A stretch of 32,545 bases of DNA. Source: Clostridiaceae bacterium (GTDB lineage: Bacteria > Bacillota > Clostridia > Saccharofermentanales > DTU023). This document shows positions 15,089 through 23,368 of this stretch, one piece after another. The notes beneath the pieces are model-generated. The model had not been told where the DNA came from. It saw only the letters and a list, made by a program, of their open reading frames with translations, and made no database searches. Made by a program: the position numbers and the translations under genes. Position 1 is the stretch's first letter; each line of letters starts with the position of its first letter. The stretch is from NCBI GenBank assembly GCA_012728535.1, contig JAAYEX010000119.1, forward strand, positions 1 to 32,545, written 5' to 3'.

Positions 15089-16573
15089 ATGTTAAAAGAA
15101 AAAATGACAATCTATGAAATAGGCGCAGCTTTGCGCCGCAAAGACTTTTCTTCCCGCGAACTGACAGAATCAATTCTGGATAAATGCGCCAAGCAGGAAG
15201 ATCGGATCGGCGCTTACATCACTCTGACTGAAAAGGAAGCTCTGCAGCAAGCTGACCGGGTAGACAAGCTTCTGGCCGCGGGGGCTGAGCTGCCGCTGCT
15301 GGCAGGTATTCCGCTGGCAGTCAAGGACAATATCGCCGTTAGGGGTATTCCCCTGACAGCAGGTTCAAAAATGCTGGAAACTTTCCGTCCGCCATACAGC
15401 GCATTTGTCTGGGACGAACTTGTAAAAGCTCAGGCAGTCCTGGTCGGAAAAAGCAACATGGATGAATTCGGCATGGGTTTTTCCACAGAAAACTCATACT
15501 TTAAAACGACAAGAAACCCGCATGACCTGACCCGCATTCCCGGCGGCAGTACGGGTGGGTCCGCAGCAGCTGTGGCGAGCGGTGAAGCAATCTATGCTCT
15601 TGGTACTGATACCGGCGGTTCAATCCGCCAGCCTGCTGCACATTGTGGCGTCGTCGGTCTGCGCCCCAGCTATGGCCTTGTTTCTCGCCGTGGAGTCTCC
15701 GCACTGGCTTCTTCCATGGATACGGTCGGTCCTCTGACCAGAACCGTCCGCGACAACATGATTGTCCTTTCGGCGATCACAGCCCGGGATGCCAAAGACT
15801 GCTCTTCCAGCAGACATGTTTTCAAACTTGATGAAGATCTTTTAAAGCAAGACAGTTCAGAGACCAAGCCCCTGACCGGTATCAGCATAGGCTGGCCGGA
15901 GCAGTGTTTTGATATCGAGCTGGAGGAAGACGTCAGGCGGGGTCTTGAAGCCGCTTTGAAAGTTTTCGAATCACTGGGAGCGACAATCAAAAAGCTGCAA
16001 ATCAGCTCGCTGAATGCCGCCCTTTCCGCCTACTACATTCTAATGACCGCTGAAGCAGCTTCAAACCTGGGACGCTTTGATGGTGTCCATTACGGTTACC
16101 GCAGCCCCGGGGCTGAAAAGTTGGAAGACCTTTATATCAACTCCCGCTCCGAAGCTTTCGGCTATGAGGTTAAGCGTCGTATCCTGCTGGGCAACTTTGC
16201 ACTTTCTGAAGAATACTACGAGGACTATTTCGTAAAGGCGCAGAGGGTCCGCACGGTTGTCATCCGCGAGTTCACAGGACTGTTGGAAGACTGTGACCTG
16301 CTTTTCATGCCTGTGACCACTTCAACGGCAGGAAAAATCGGTTCAGCTCCGAAAAATCCGGTCGATCTGTACCGCGGCGACATCTTCACAACGCCGGTAT
16401 CAGTGGCCGGGCTGCCCGCACTGTCACTGCCCTGCGGCAAAGATTCACAGGGTCTGCCTATCGGCATGCAGCTGGTCGGCAGGCAATTCGATGAGGCTTT
16501 GCTCTATCGCGTCGGAGCTGCTTACGAAGACCGGCATAGCCCGGCTTTTGAACTGGCGGAGGTAAAAGCATGA
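15089..16573 (+). CDS. gatA: Asp-tRNA(Asn)/Glu-tRNA(Gln) amidotransferase subunit A
   Basis: A 494-residue amidase-signature protein of normal GatA length. It hydrolyses glutamine and feeds ammonia to GatB. The Ser-cisSer-Lys triad is visible as Lys79 (AVKDNIAV), Ser154 (PGGSTGGSAAAVASG) and Ser178 (LGTDTGGSIRQPA). The C-terminal block TTPVSVAGLPALSLPCG is typical. An AGGAG site inside the end of aspS-gatC precedes the ATG, which directly abuts the upstream stop codon, so translation is probably coupled. The stop overlaps the gatB start by ATGA. Confidence 0.96.
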   Translation: MLKEKMTIYEIGAALRRKDFSSRELTESILDKCAKQEDRIGAYITLTEKEALQQADRVDKLLAAGAELPLLAGIPLAVKDNIAVRGIPLTAGSKMLETFRPPYSAFVWDELVKAQAVLVGKSNMDEFGMGFSTENSYFKTTRNPHDLTRIPGGSTGGSAAAVASGEAIYALGTDTGGSIRQPAAHCGVVGLRPSYGLVSRRGVSALASSMDTVGPLTRTVRDNMIVLSAITARDAKDCSSSRHVFKLDEDLLKQDSSETKPLTGISIGWPEQCFDIELEEDVRRGLEAALKVFESLGATIKKLQISSLNAALSAYYILMTAEAASNLGRFDGVHYGYRSPGAEKLEDLYINSRSEAFGYEVKRRILLGNFALSEEYYEDYFVKAQRVRTVVIREFTGLLEDCDLLFMPVTTSTAGKIGSAPKNPVDLYRGDIFTTPVSVAGLPALSLPCGKDSQGLPIGMQLVGRQFDEALLYRVGAAYEDRHSPAFELAEVKA

Positions 16574-18012
16574 GCATGAAAAACCACAAAAAGTACGAAG
16601 CTGTCATTGGCCTGGAAGTTCACGTAGAGCTCAAGACCAAATACAAAATTTTCTGTGACTGCGAGGTCACTTTCGGCGAAGAGCCCAATACTCATGTCTG
16701 CCCGGTCTGCCTGGCAATGCCCGGGACTCTTCCTGTTTTAAATCATGAGGTGGTTGAATTCGCAGTACGCGCCGGCCTGGTGACTCATTGCGAGATTTCG
16801 CATTCCTAACGCATCGACCGAAAAAACTATTTCTACCCTGACCTGGCCAAGGCCTACCAGCTGTCACAAGCTGATGAGCCGCTTTGCCTGAACGGCTATG
16901 TGGATGTAAGCACAGAAGATGGAAGATCCAGAATCCGTGTTAACCGCATACACATCGAGGAAGATGCCGGCAAACTGATTCACACCGACAAAGGCAGCTC
17001 GCTGGTTGATATGAACCGTGGCGGTGTGCCTCTGATTGAGATTGTTTCTGAGCCGGATATTCACTCGGCAGATGAAGCTGTCGCCTACCTGCGGAAATTG
17101 CGCTCTCTGGTTCGCTACACCGGCATTTCCGATGGCCGCATGAACGAAGGTTCCCTGCGCTGTGACGTCAACCTTTCTATCAGAGAAAGGGGCACAGAAC
17201 GATTGGGCACCCGGGTCGAGATGAAAAACATCAACTCTTTCAACTATGTCGCCAAGGCTATTGAAAGTGAGTTCGCCCGTCAGGTTTCCATCCTGGATGA
17301 AGGTGGAATAATCACCCAGGAAACGCGCCGCTATGATGAAAAGACTGATCAGACAACAGTCATGCGCAGCAAGGAAGATGCGGCGGACTATCGTTACTTC
17401 CCGGATCCTGATCTCTGTCGAGTCGAAGTAAGTGATGCAGAAATAGCAGAGATACGTGCCTCTATCCCTAAAATGGCTGAGGAGCGCAAAGAAGAGTATA
17501 TCGAAAGATTCTCTCTCAGTGATTATGAAGCCGAGCGCCTGACTGAAGACAAGGTTGTGGCGGATTTCTTTGAAACTGCAGCTAATGAGAGCCGCTATCC
17601 CAAAGTTCTGTCAAGTCTGATCATGACAGAACTGTCTCCTCTCTTTGATGATGAGGGAGACTCTGTGTTGCCGCTTGAAGCCCTCAGCCTGGCAAAACTT
17701 GCCGACCTCCTGGGTGATGAAAAAATCAACAGCAACACCGGAAAAAAAGTCCTGCGCCTGCTATTGGAAGATGACTTTGATCCGGAAGCTTACGTCAGAG
17801 AAGAAAATCTGTTGCAGATCACGGATCGCGAAGAGCTCCTGGAGATAGTGGAAAGTGCTCTTGCAGCTAACCGGAAGGCAGTTGAAGATTACCGCAAGGG
17901 TAAGGAAACTGCGATTAAAGCAATCATCGGACGTGTGATGAAAGAAACCTCCGGCCGCGCCTACCCGCTGCTGGTTGAAGAAATGATACTTGAAAAGATC
18001 AGTGAAAATTAA
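16570..18012 (+). pseudogene. gatB: Amidotransferase subunit B, full-length frame interrupted by one in-frame TAA
   Basis: GatB activates the misacylated aminoacyl-tRNA and amidates it with ammonia from GatA. The frame from ATG 16570 (GGAGG site, 4-nt overlap with gatA) to TAA 18012 has 480 sense-or-stop codons before its terminator, the normal GatB length. All blocks are present in the same frame: GLEVHVELKTK, CPVCLAMPGTLPVLN, DRKNYFYPDL, MNEGSLRCDVN, EMKNINSF, ETRRYDE, DYRYFPDPDL, and the YqeY-like tail. The only defect is TAA at 16807-16809, where relatives usually have Ser just before the R.DRKNYFYPD motif. A Ser TCA to TAA change would be one base. Terminated there, the product would be 79 residues. 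It may be a sequencing error, a recent nonsense mutation, or readthrough; there is no further decay. Confidence 0.85.
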
Positions 18013-18024
18013 ATCTAAGTGAAA

Positions 18025-18048
18025 CGGGCAGTGTAGCCACACTGCCCG
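18025..18048. terminator. Hairpin between convergent gatB and M42 peptidase genes
   Basis: CGGGCAGTGT (18025-18034) pairs perfectly with ACACTGCCCG (18039-18048) around a 4-nt loop. A short TTTC follows on the minus strand; there is no U-run on the plus strand. Confidence 0.7.
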
Positions 18049-18068
18049 CTGAATAACTGAATAACTTA

Positions 18069-18081
18069 GGTGCCTGGCACC
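18069..18081. repeat. GGTGCC-T-GGCACC inverted repeat
   Basis: A perfect 6-bp inverted repeat with a single central base, placed 1 nt past the stop codon of the M42 peptidase gene. Similar short palindromes recur near gene ends in some Clostridia; that link is from memory and not tested here. Confidence 0.4.
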
Positions 18082-18082
18082 A

Positions 18083-19192
18083 TCAAAGGCCGTCTCCGGC
18101 CAGAATTTCTTCATATGTATCGTCGTTAATTGCTTTCAGCAAAGCTACAGCAAGGTCGGCTGTTTTTTCCAGGTCGTACAGTTTGGCGATACCATAAGAT
18201 GTGTGTATATAACGCACGGGAACACCCAAAACAATAGTCGGAATACCCCCGCCCATTTTATGAATAATTCCGCCATTGGTGCCGCCTCCTGAACGTACGG
18301 CTTCCTGAACCGGAATTCCCTCTTTCTCCGCCAGGTCCAACGCGAAGCGCTGGAAGCCCGGATGGGTGATCATGGAGACGTCCAAATGGCGCAGCATGGG
18401 CCCTTTGCCCAGCAAAGTCTGCTGGCTGTCCGGGCTGCCGAAAGTATCATCTGCCGGAGTACCTTCGAAAACTATGGCCAGATCAGGCTCTGTCATGCGC
18501 GTCGCCACTTCCGCTCCGCGACCGCCGACTTCCTCCTGGCTGCTGAGAGCTGCGATCACATCGCAAGCCAGCTCTTCTTCCGCCAGGCTGCTTAAGGTCT
18601 CTACCAGAGCCGTGCAGCCGATGCGGCAGTCAAAAGCCTTGCCGATCAGGACGTCATTCTTTTCATCGTAAAAAAGGTCAACATCCGGCACCACAGGAGC
18701 AGCAATACGGATCTTGAATTTTTCACTTATTTCTTCAGCGGAGGTCGCTCCGACATCCAGCTGGATCGCGGTAAAGACAATCGGGCTGTTGCGTTCGGCA
18801 TCGCTCATGTAATGAGGAGGTTTGCTTGTCGCCAGTGCCGGTATCCACTTCCCTTCGGAGTTGCGCACCCGAAAGCGATGTGAAGGCACATTGGAGGCCA
18901 CCCAGGAACCCAGGGGCAAAATACGCAGAAGACCCTGTGGGCTCACCGATTGCACAATCAGTCCTACTTCATCCAAATGTGCATCGAGCTGCACTAAAAC
19001 ACGGTCGCGGCTATTTCCGGCCCGTTCCAGATAGACATTCTGCAGCGAATCGATATAGCTTTCACCATAAGGCTGCAATACCTCCAGAGCTGTTCTTGCC
19101 AGTTCGTGCTCAAAGCCCGACGGTCCGTTTGCCTCCGAAAATATGCGCAGGGTCTGCAATAATTGTTCTCTTCTTTCTGTGCCGGCCATCAT
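18083..19192 (-). CDS. M42-family metallo-aminopeptidase
   Basis: A 369-residue member of the M42 (glutamyl aminopeptidase/FrvX-like) family. The N-terminal ANGPSGFE motif, first metal His72 in LDAHLDEVG, Asp in GKAFDCRIGC, the catalytic and metal Glu pair in SSQEEVGGRG, Glu in VFEGTP, GGGTNGGIIH and the final His in RYIHTSYG are all visible. Members are cytoplasmic, form large dodecameric complexes and trim peptides from their N-terminus; some older annotations call them endoglucanase M. Two adjacent ATGs (19192 and 19189) are both reasonable with AGGA upstream. The gene lies 62 nt downstream of ispE. Confidence 0.9.
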   Translation of the reverse strand: MMAGTERREQLLQTLRIFSEANGPSGFEHELARTALEVLQPYGESYIDSLQNVYLERAGNSRDRVLVQLDAHLDEVGLIVQSVSPQGLLRILPLGSWVASNVPSHRFRVRNSEGKWIPALATSKPPHYMSDAERNSPIVFTAIQLDVGATSAEEISEKFKIRIAAPVVPDVDLFYDEKNDVLIGKAFDCRIGCTALVETLSSLAEEELACDVIAALSSQEEVGGRGAEVATRMTEPDLAIVFEGTPADDTFGSPDSQQTLLGKGPMLRHLDVSMITHPGFQRFALDLAEKEGIPVQEAVRSGGGTNGGIIHKMGGGIPTIVLGVPVRYIHTSYGIAKLYDLEKTADLAVALLKAINDDTYEEILAGDGL

Positions 19193-19254
19193 CCGATCCT
19201 TCCTTTCCTCTTGGTTGATTAGCTTTATCTTAACACTGATAAGTTACTGTTTTT

Positions 19255-20163
19255 CTAGAGTATTGTCGTTTCAAAGACAAGTGATTGCGGGAATAGCTCT
19301 TGCAGTAAGCCGGCCTTTTTGCTCAAATCACAGTTTTCTTCATACAGGGCGAAAACTGTCGGGCCGGAACCGGTCAGGGAAGCGTAAATACTTCCTGATT
19401 GTCTCAGTGCCAGCAGGAAGTCTTCTGTTTCCGGATAAACTTCCCGCAAATAAGGGAGGAAAGAATTCTCCAGGATTCCATTGAATTCGGAATATCTCCT
19501 GCTTGAGAGTATCTTTCCATAAGCTTGCAAAATGGCCTGCAGCTCAGTTCCCGGCGATCCAGATTTATTCCTGTCTAAAGCAGCAAAGGCCTCTTTTGTC
19601 GATACATTAAAGGGAGGCTTGATCAGCAAAAGCGGAAGCTGTGGAAAGGGCTCCAACTCCGTCATGACTTCACCGATACCGCTGACGAACTGCGTTCCAC
19701 CCTTGTAGCAGTAAGGAACATCCGCACCTATTTTGTGTGCCATGTAGGCCGCCGGTACAGGCTCAAACTTTCCGTCAGGGAAAAAGGCCCGCTCCAGGAG
19801 ACGTATGGTTGCGGCTGCATCTGCACTGCCTCCTCCCAGACCTGCCTGATCGGGAATATTTTTTTTAATCTTCAGCTGTAGGGAATAGTCTGCCGGGTTA
19901 ATCCGATGCCAGTCAAAGAAGGCCCGTGCCGCTGTGTAAGCGATATTTTTCTCATCCTGAGGCAAGCTAGGATGATCACCGGAAACACTCCAATTCGACT
20001 GTGCATCTGAGTGCAAAAAAAGTGACAGCTGATCACAAAGATCAACTGTCACCATCAGCGATTTTATATTGTGATAATTGTCAGGACGACGCTCCAGGAC
20101 TTCCAAAGACAAATTTACTTTTGCCGGAGCAGCTTCTGTACCGCTAAAATTCAGCTTATCCAT
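19255..20163 (-). CDS. ispE: 4-diphosphocytidyl-2-C-methyl-D-erythritol kinase
   Basis: A 302-residue GHMP kinase of the MEP isoprenoid pathway. It phosphorylates CDP-methylerythritol. The N-terminal APAKVNLSLEV carries the conserved Lys15, the GHMP ATP-binding loop is QAGLGGGSADAAATI (residues 106-120), KIGADVPYCYKGGT contains the catalytic Asp, and LTGSGPTVFALY is the third GHMP motif. The length is normal. It starts 9 nt after veg, the same order as the veg-ispE neighbourhood of Bacillus. Its own ribosome site is weak, which suggests coupling to veg. Confidence 0.95.
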   Translation of the reverse strand: MDKLNFSGTEAAPAKVNLSLEVLERRPDNYHNIKSLMVTVDLCDQLSLFLHSDAQSNWSVSGDHPSLPQDEKNIAYTAARAFFDWHRINPADYSLQLKIKKNIPDQAGLGGGSADAAATIRLLERAFFPDGKFEPVPAAYMAHKIGADVPYCYKGGTQFVSGIGEVMTELEPFPQLPLLLIKPPFNVSTKEAFAALDRNKSGSPGTELQAILQAYGKILSSRRYSEFNGILENSFLPYLREVYPETEDFLLALRQSGSIYASLTGSGPTVFALYEENCDLSKKAGLLQELFPQSLVFETTIL

Positions 20164-20172
20164 AAAGCCGGA

Positions 20173-20448
20173 TTATTCGTCCTCTTCCAGGATCTCGTCC
20201 AGTTCATCCGCATTAAATGCTATTTCAACTACACCGGTGAGCACATCAACATAGCTGAAGCAAACGTGTTCGTCGTAGTTTGTGCTGACAGGGCAGCGGA
20301 CTGTAAAAACATTGGGCGAGCAGCTCTCCAGGTATCCCTCATGAACCACTGTACGCCTGCGCCCCCCATTTGAACGGAGGTAAATACGGTCACCAATATG
20401 GCTGGAAAGTGTGTCTCGACAATTTAAAACATCGGTTTTTGCGATCAA
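20173..20448 (-). CDS. veg: Veg family protein
   Basis: A 91-residue protein of the Veg (DUF1021) family. The signature is GDRIYLRSNGGRRRTVVHEGYLES near residue 20, then VFTVRCP and a SYVDVLTGVVEIAF block. In B. subtilis Veg is a small, highly expressed protein linked to biofilm gene control; its molecular role is unclear. The start is taken as TTG at 20446-20448, because GAGGTGAT lies 5 nt upstream and relatives begin with a (M)AKT-like sequence, here IAKT. A longer in-frame extension to 20484 has no ribosome site. Confidence 0.85.
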   Translation of the reverse strand: MIAKTDVLNCRDTLSSHIGDRIYLRSNGGRRRTVVHEGYLESCSPNVFTVRCPVSTNYDEHVCFSYVDVLTGVVEIAFNADELDEILEEDE

Positions 20449-20496
20449 TAGAATCACCTCAATATTTAAAATATATTTGCACACATATGCTTGTAT

Positions 20497-20525
20497 ATGG
20501 TACTATAATTGGCTAAAATTGTCAA
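20497..20525 (-). promoter_or_regulatory. Sigma-A promoter for veg-ispE
   Basis: A perfect TTGACA (20520-20525), a 17-nt spacer and TACCAT (20497-20502) lie just before the veg ribosome site. Just upstream, GTGCA and TGCAC form a small hairpin after the mnmA stop codon. Confidence 0.6.
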
Positions 20526-20582
20526 ATTTTGTGCAACCTGCACATGGATCGGATCAAATTTTCGGCAATAGATACGCAGGTC

Positions 20583-21701
20583 CTAGTCAGCCGTTGAACT
20601 CAAAACCACGGCTCCCCCAAGGACCATCTTGTCCTGATAAAATACTGCAGCCTGGCCGGGTGCGGTAAGCCGCTGTGCTTCCGCAAATCTGATCACTGCC
20701 CGGGAGCCATTATCTATTAATTCGATGGCGCAGGGAATTGCCTGTCCCTGAGAACGCAGCTGAACCAGAAGCGTGACTTGATCCTGATCTCTCAACATTT
20801 TTTCCAAAAGATCAGTAAAAACTAAATTAGCCAGAAGGATTGAACTACTTCGGCACTCAATCTCATCTCCCAAAACAATCGCGTTCCTGGCAGCATCAAT
20901 GCTCAATACAGTCATACGTTTACCGAAAGACTGTCCGAGTTTCTTTCGCTGCCCCACGGTATAACGGCCAATGCCTGCATGTTGGCCGATAAGCTTTCCT
21001 TCAGTATCTAGATAGGGTCCGGGTTCACCCAGGGCATCCTGTTCGCGTAAGAAATCGATGCGGTCATCATCGGGCAAAAAGCAGATTTCCTGACTGTCGG
21101 CTTTTTGTGCCAGTTTAATACCGCGATCCTCAGCCAGAGCCCGTACTTCTATTTTTGTCAGCTCACCCAGGGGAAAGAGAACTCTGCTGAGAATCTCCTG
21201 TGGCAAAGCATAAAGGAAGTAACTCTGGTCTTTCCGGCGGTCAGTGCCCCGTAGCAGGCTCACTTTCCGGTCTCTCCTGCGTTCATTAAAGGGAATAAGT
21301 TTACCCTCTTCATCTCCGATGGCAGCATAATGACCGGTTGCAATAAAGTCACAGCCGTATTCATCTGCCAGGCTGATCATGCTGGGGAATTTCATTATCG
21401 GATTGCATAAGACGCACGGATTCGGAGTTTCTCCCCGACGCCAGGCGTCAACAAAGGGAGTCATTACTTTTTCTTCAAATTCGGTGTGTGCTTCATGTAC
21501 AAAATGTTCTATGCCCAGATCGGCAGCAAGAGATTTCGTATCCCGGATCATATTATCGCGGGTTTCTTCAGAGCGGCAGGAAAAATCAAGGGTAAGGCCA
21601 ATAACTTGGAAACCTTGCTCCTGAAGCAGGACGGCGGAAACAGCACTGTCGACACCACCAGACAAACCCAGCAAAACTTTTTTATTCACGGATTCAGACA
21701 T
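20583..21701 (-). CDS. mnmA: tRNA-specific 2-thiouridylase MnmA
   Basis: A 372-residue enzyme that thiolates U34 in the wobble position of Lys, Glu and Gln tRNAs. The PP-loop is GLSGGVDSAVSA near the N-terminus. The first catalytic Cys lies in TPNPCVLCNPIMKF and the second in DSQEICFLPDDD. GQRKKLG and the C-terminal beta-barrel domain follow. The ATG at 21701 is chosen; a TTG two codons earlier is possible, and neither has a strong ribosome site. The gene sits behind an unusually long leader starting at a clear promoter (22090-22118). Confidence 0.94.
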   Translation of the reverse strand: MSESVNKKVLLGLSGGVDSAVSAVLLQEQGFQVIGLTLDFSCRSEETRDNMIRDTKSLAADLGIEHFVHEAHTEFEEKVMTPFVDAWRRGETPNPCVLCNPIMKFPSMISLADEYGCDFIATGHYAAIGDEEGKLIPFNERRRDRKVSLLRGTDRRKDQSYFLYALPQEILSRVLFPLGELTKIEVRALAEDRGIKLAQKADSQEICFLPDDDRIDFLREQDALGEPGPYLDTEGKLIGQHAGIGRYTVGQRKKLGQSFGKRMTVLSIDAARNAIVLGDEIECRSSSILLANLVFTDLLEKMLRDQDQVTLLVQLRSQGQAIPCAIELIDNGSRAVIRFAEAQRLTAPGQAAVFYQDKMVLGGAVVLSSTAD

Positions 21702-21759
21702 GCACAAACTTTAGCACATAAATTCTTCAGATGCTGTAATGGAAATTACTGTCGTTACA

Positions 21760-22085
21760 ATACGAAACAGGCAGGTGTCCAGCAATCAGTGGTGGGCTAC
21801 CTGCCTGCTTCTTTGAGGTGTACTTCCAACGTACGTCCTCCTTTCTCAGTCTCGCGCTGAATTCAAATTACCCGGGGAGACAAACCGATCTTCTCTCGAT
21901 GAAACCGGATAGACAAGCCGTGCATTCTCTAAAAAGCTGCTCCATTTTGTTTTACTGAAGGGAAACCCCCTGTGGTTACGGAGCCTTCTCTCTTCCACGG
22001 TCTTTTGTTGCGCGGACTCCTGCTTGTCTGATTACTAAATCATTTTCTGCGTTGATTTCTTCTATGTAATCCTCCAAGAGGTTAA
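21760..22085 (-). ncRNA. Candidate structured leader RNA or small RNA upstream of mnmA (unidentified)
   Basis: This is the only stretch over 300 bases without a protein gene (21702-22195). A strong minus-strand promoter at 22090-22118 would start a transcript near 22083 that runs almost 400 nt before mnmA. The interval holds several inverted repeats: CAGGCAGGT (21768-21776) with ACCTGCCTG (21799-21807); GAGG.GTAC with GTAC..CCTC at about 21815-21840; and GCTCC/GGAGC arms bracketing a region near 21938-21984. No convincing open frame with a ribosome site was found. It did not match what I remember of tmRNA, RNase P RNA, SRP RNA, T-box or common riboswitches. The ends are approximate. Confidence 0.4.
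21768..21807 (-). terminator. 9-bp GC-rich hairpin in the mnmA leader (possible attenuator)
   Basis: CAGGCAGGT (21768-21776) and ACCTGCCTG (21799-21807) form a perfect stem with a 22-nt loop. On the minus strand TTTCGTATTG follows, a poor U-tract. It could be the 3' end of a small RNA or an attenuator ahead of mnmA. Confidence 0.4.
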
Positions 22086-22089
22086 TTTA

Positions 22090-22118
22090 ATTTTAGGTAG
22101 GTCGCTGAGTTTTGTCAA
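22090..22118 (-). promoter_or_regulatory. Strong sigma-A promoter reading toward mnmA
   Basis: On the minus strand a perfect TTGACA (22113-22118), a 17-nt spacer and TAAAAT (22090-22095). The start point would be near 22083, close to 380 nt before the mnmA ATG. Confidence 0.75.
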
Positions 22119-22195
22119 GAACATTTTTGATGATCTTCCACAAAATAATGTCAAATATGAGTCAGCATGCTAACATATTGTGCAGGAGGGAATTT

Positions 22196-23263
22196 ATGAA
22201 AAGTGTTCTGAAGATAGTCGGAGGTTTGATTCTCGCCTTTGCAATACTGGCATCTGTAGTCTTGATTCTGATTGCAGTATATCAATACAGGCCGGCTGAA
22301 GTAGTGGAAATTGATCTTCCCTCAGGCTGGCAGGACTCCCCTCAACTAAGCTTTGACAGGGAGTACAGTCTTTTGAGCTGGAGTATCGGTTTCGGAAGCC
22401 GTAATAGCAGCAGCGATAATTTCATGGAAGGCGGCTATGGGGTCAGGGCCAGAAACAGGCAGGTTGTCAGAGAAAACCTCGAAGGGATTTATGCTGAAAT
22501 AGCTGAACACGATCCCGATCTTATCCTCCTGCAGGCAATCGACCATGAATCAAAACGTTCCTTTAATCTCAGACAGGATGAAATACTTGGTGAAGCTCTG
22601 GGTTATGGAGTATATACCCCCAATCATAAGGCTTACATACCCAGGCCCTGGCCACCTTTGGGCAGAACTGACGCCGGACTTGCCGGCTTCAGCAAGCTGA
22701 AAGTTTCTTCTGCTGTCCGCCTGCAACTGACGAATAATTATTCCTGGCCGGCAAGGATGTACAGCATCAGACACTGCCTTGAAGTCTTACGCTTGCCTGT
22801 GGAAAATGAGGAAGCCGAGCTTATCCTGATAAATCTTGATCTGAAATCTTATGCTGGTGATACAAAAAATCTGGAAAGTCAGATGAAGGAGCTTTTTGAG
22901 GTCATCGAGTCTGAGCGTGCTCTGGGCAATTATGTAATCGCGGGCGGAGATTTCGGGCAGACTTTATTGCCTTTTTCCGACTTGAGCTACAAGTCGGAAA
23001 ATCCTCACTGGGAGCCGTCTCTACTGGACAGCAAAAGCTTACCGGAAGGTTTCACACTGGTATATGGCGACCCCGATATTGCGACCGCCAGGTTGAATGA
23101 CAAGCCATATGATCCTGAATCAGCGGAGATGACATGTTTTCTGACAGATGCTTTTATTGTTTCAGACGGAATTGAAATAATATCTTGTGAGACTTTTGAT
23201 CTGGGGTTTGAATTCAGCGACCACAATCCCCTGCTTCTGAACTTCAGCCTGGGTCAGCACTAA
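22196..23263 (+). CDS. Membrane-anchored endonuclease/exonuclease/phosphatase-fold protein, probably inactive
   Basis: A 355-residue protein with one N-terminal membrane helix (about residues 5-31) followed by an EEP domain outside the membrane. The fold is recognisable from LLSWSIGFG, DPDLILLQAIDHESKRS, VIAGGDFGQT and EFSDHNPLLLNF. Active members of this branch have SWNIGYG, LLQEVD, GGDFN and SDH.P. Here Asn is Ser63, the metal-binding Glu is Ala114, and the Asn of GGDFN is Gly254; only Asp252 and the SDH motif (Asp342, His343) remain. Loss of these residues argues against phosphodiesterase activity, although the frame is intact. The ATG at 22196 has an excellent AGGAGGG site 5 nt upstream. 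It stands alone, divergent from mnmA and convergent with the regulator gene. Confidence 0.8.
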   Translation: MKSVLKIVGGLILAFAILASVVLILIAVYQYRPAEVVEIDLPSGWQDSPQLSFDREYSLLSWSIGFGSRNSSSDNFMEGGYGVRARNRQVVRENLEGIYAEIAEHDPDLILLQAIDHESKRSFNLRQDEILGEALGYGVYTPNHKAYIPRPWPPLGRTDAGLAGFSKLKVSSAVRLQLTNNYSWPARMYSIRHCLEVLRLPVENEEAELILINLDLKSYAGDTKNLESQMKELFEVIESERALGNYVIAGGDFGQTLLPFSDLSYKSENPHWEPSLLDSKSLPEGFTLVYGDPDIATARLNDKPYDPESAEMTCFLTDAFIVSDGIEIISCETFDLGFEFSDHNPLLLNFSLGQH

Positions 23264-23283
23264 TCCCATTGTTCACCAGCAAA

Positions 23284-23323
23284 GAAAAAAGAGAAGCTAT
23301 CCTGTTATTTCAGGATAGCTTCT
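23284..23323 (-). terminator. Intrinsic terminator of the ModE-like gene
   Basis: AGAAGCTATCCTG (23292-23304) pairs perfectly over 13 bp with CAGGATAGCTTCT (23311-23323). On the minus strand a TCTTTTTT tract follows. It marks the 3' end of the purine-cluster transcript. Confidence 0.88.
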
Positions 23324-23368
23324 GATTAATCTGTGCTTTTGCTATGTAGTAGTGAATTCCTAAACTCA

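Noticed and set aside
16807..16809. Genetic code change with TAA read as an amino acid
   Set aside because: gatB itself, aspS-gatC, murT, gatD, tnaA and veg all end in TAA, and no other gene in the window has an internal TAA.
16900..18012. Separate gene starting at ATG 16900
   Set aside because: It is simply the downstream part of gatB in the same frame. The ATG lies inside a conserved GatB region and codons between 16810 and 16899 still encode GatB sequence.
21966..22064. 33-codon minus-strand frame in the mnmA leader (begins TTG, ends TAA)
   Set aside because: GGAGG overlaps its first codons rather than preceding a start, no ATG/GTG is placed correctly, and the peptide is not recognised.
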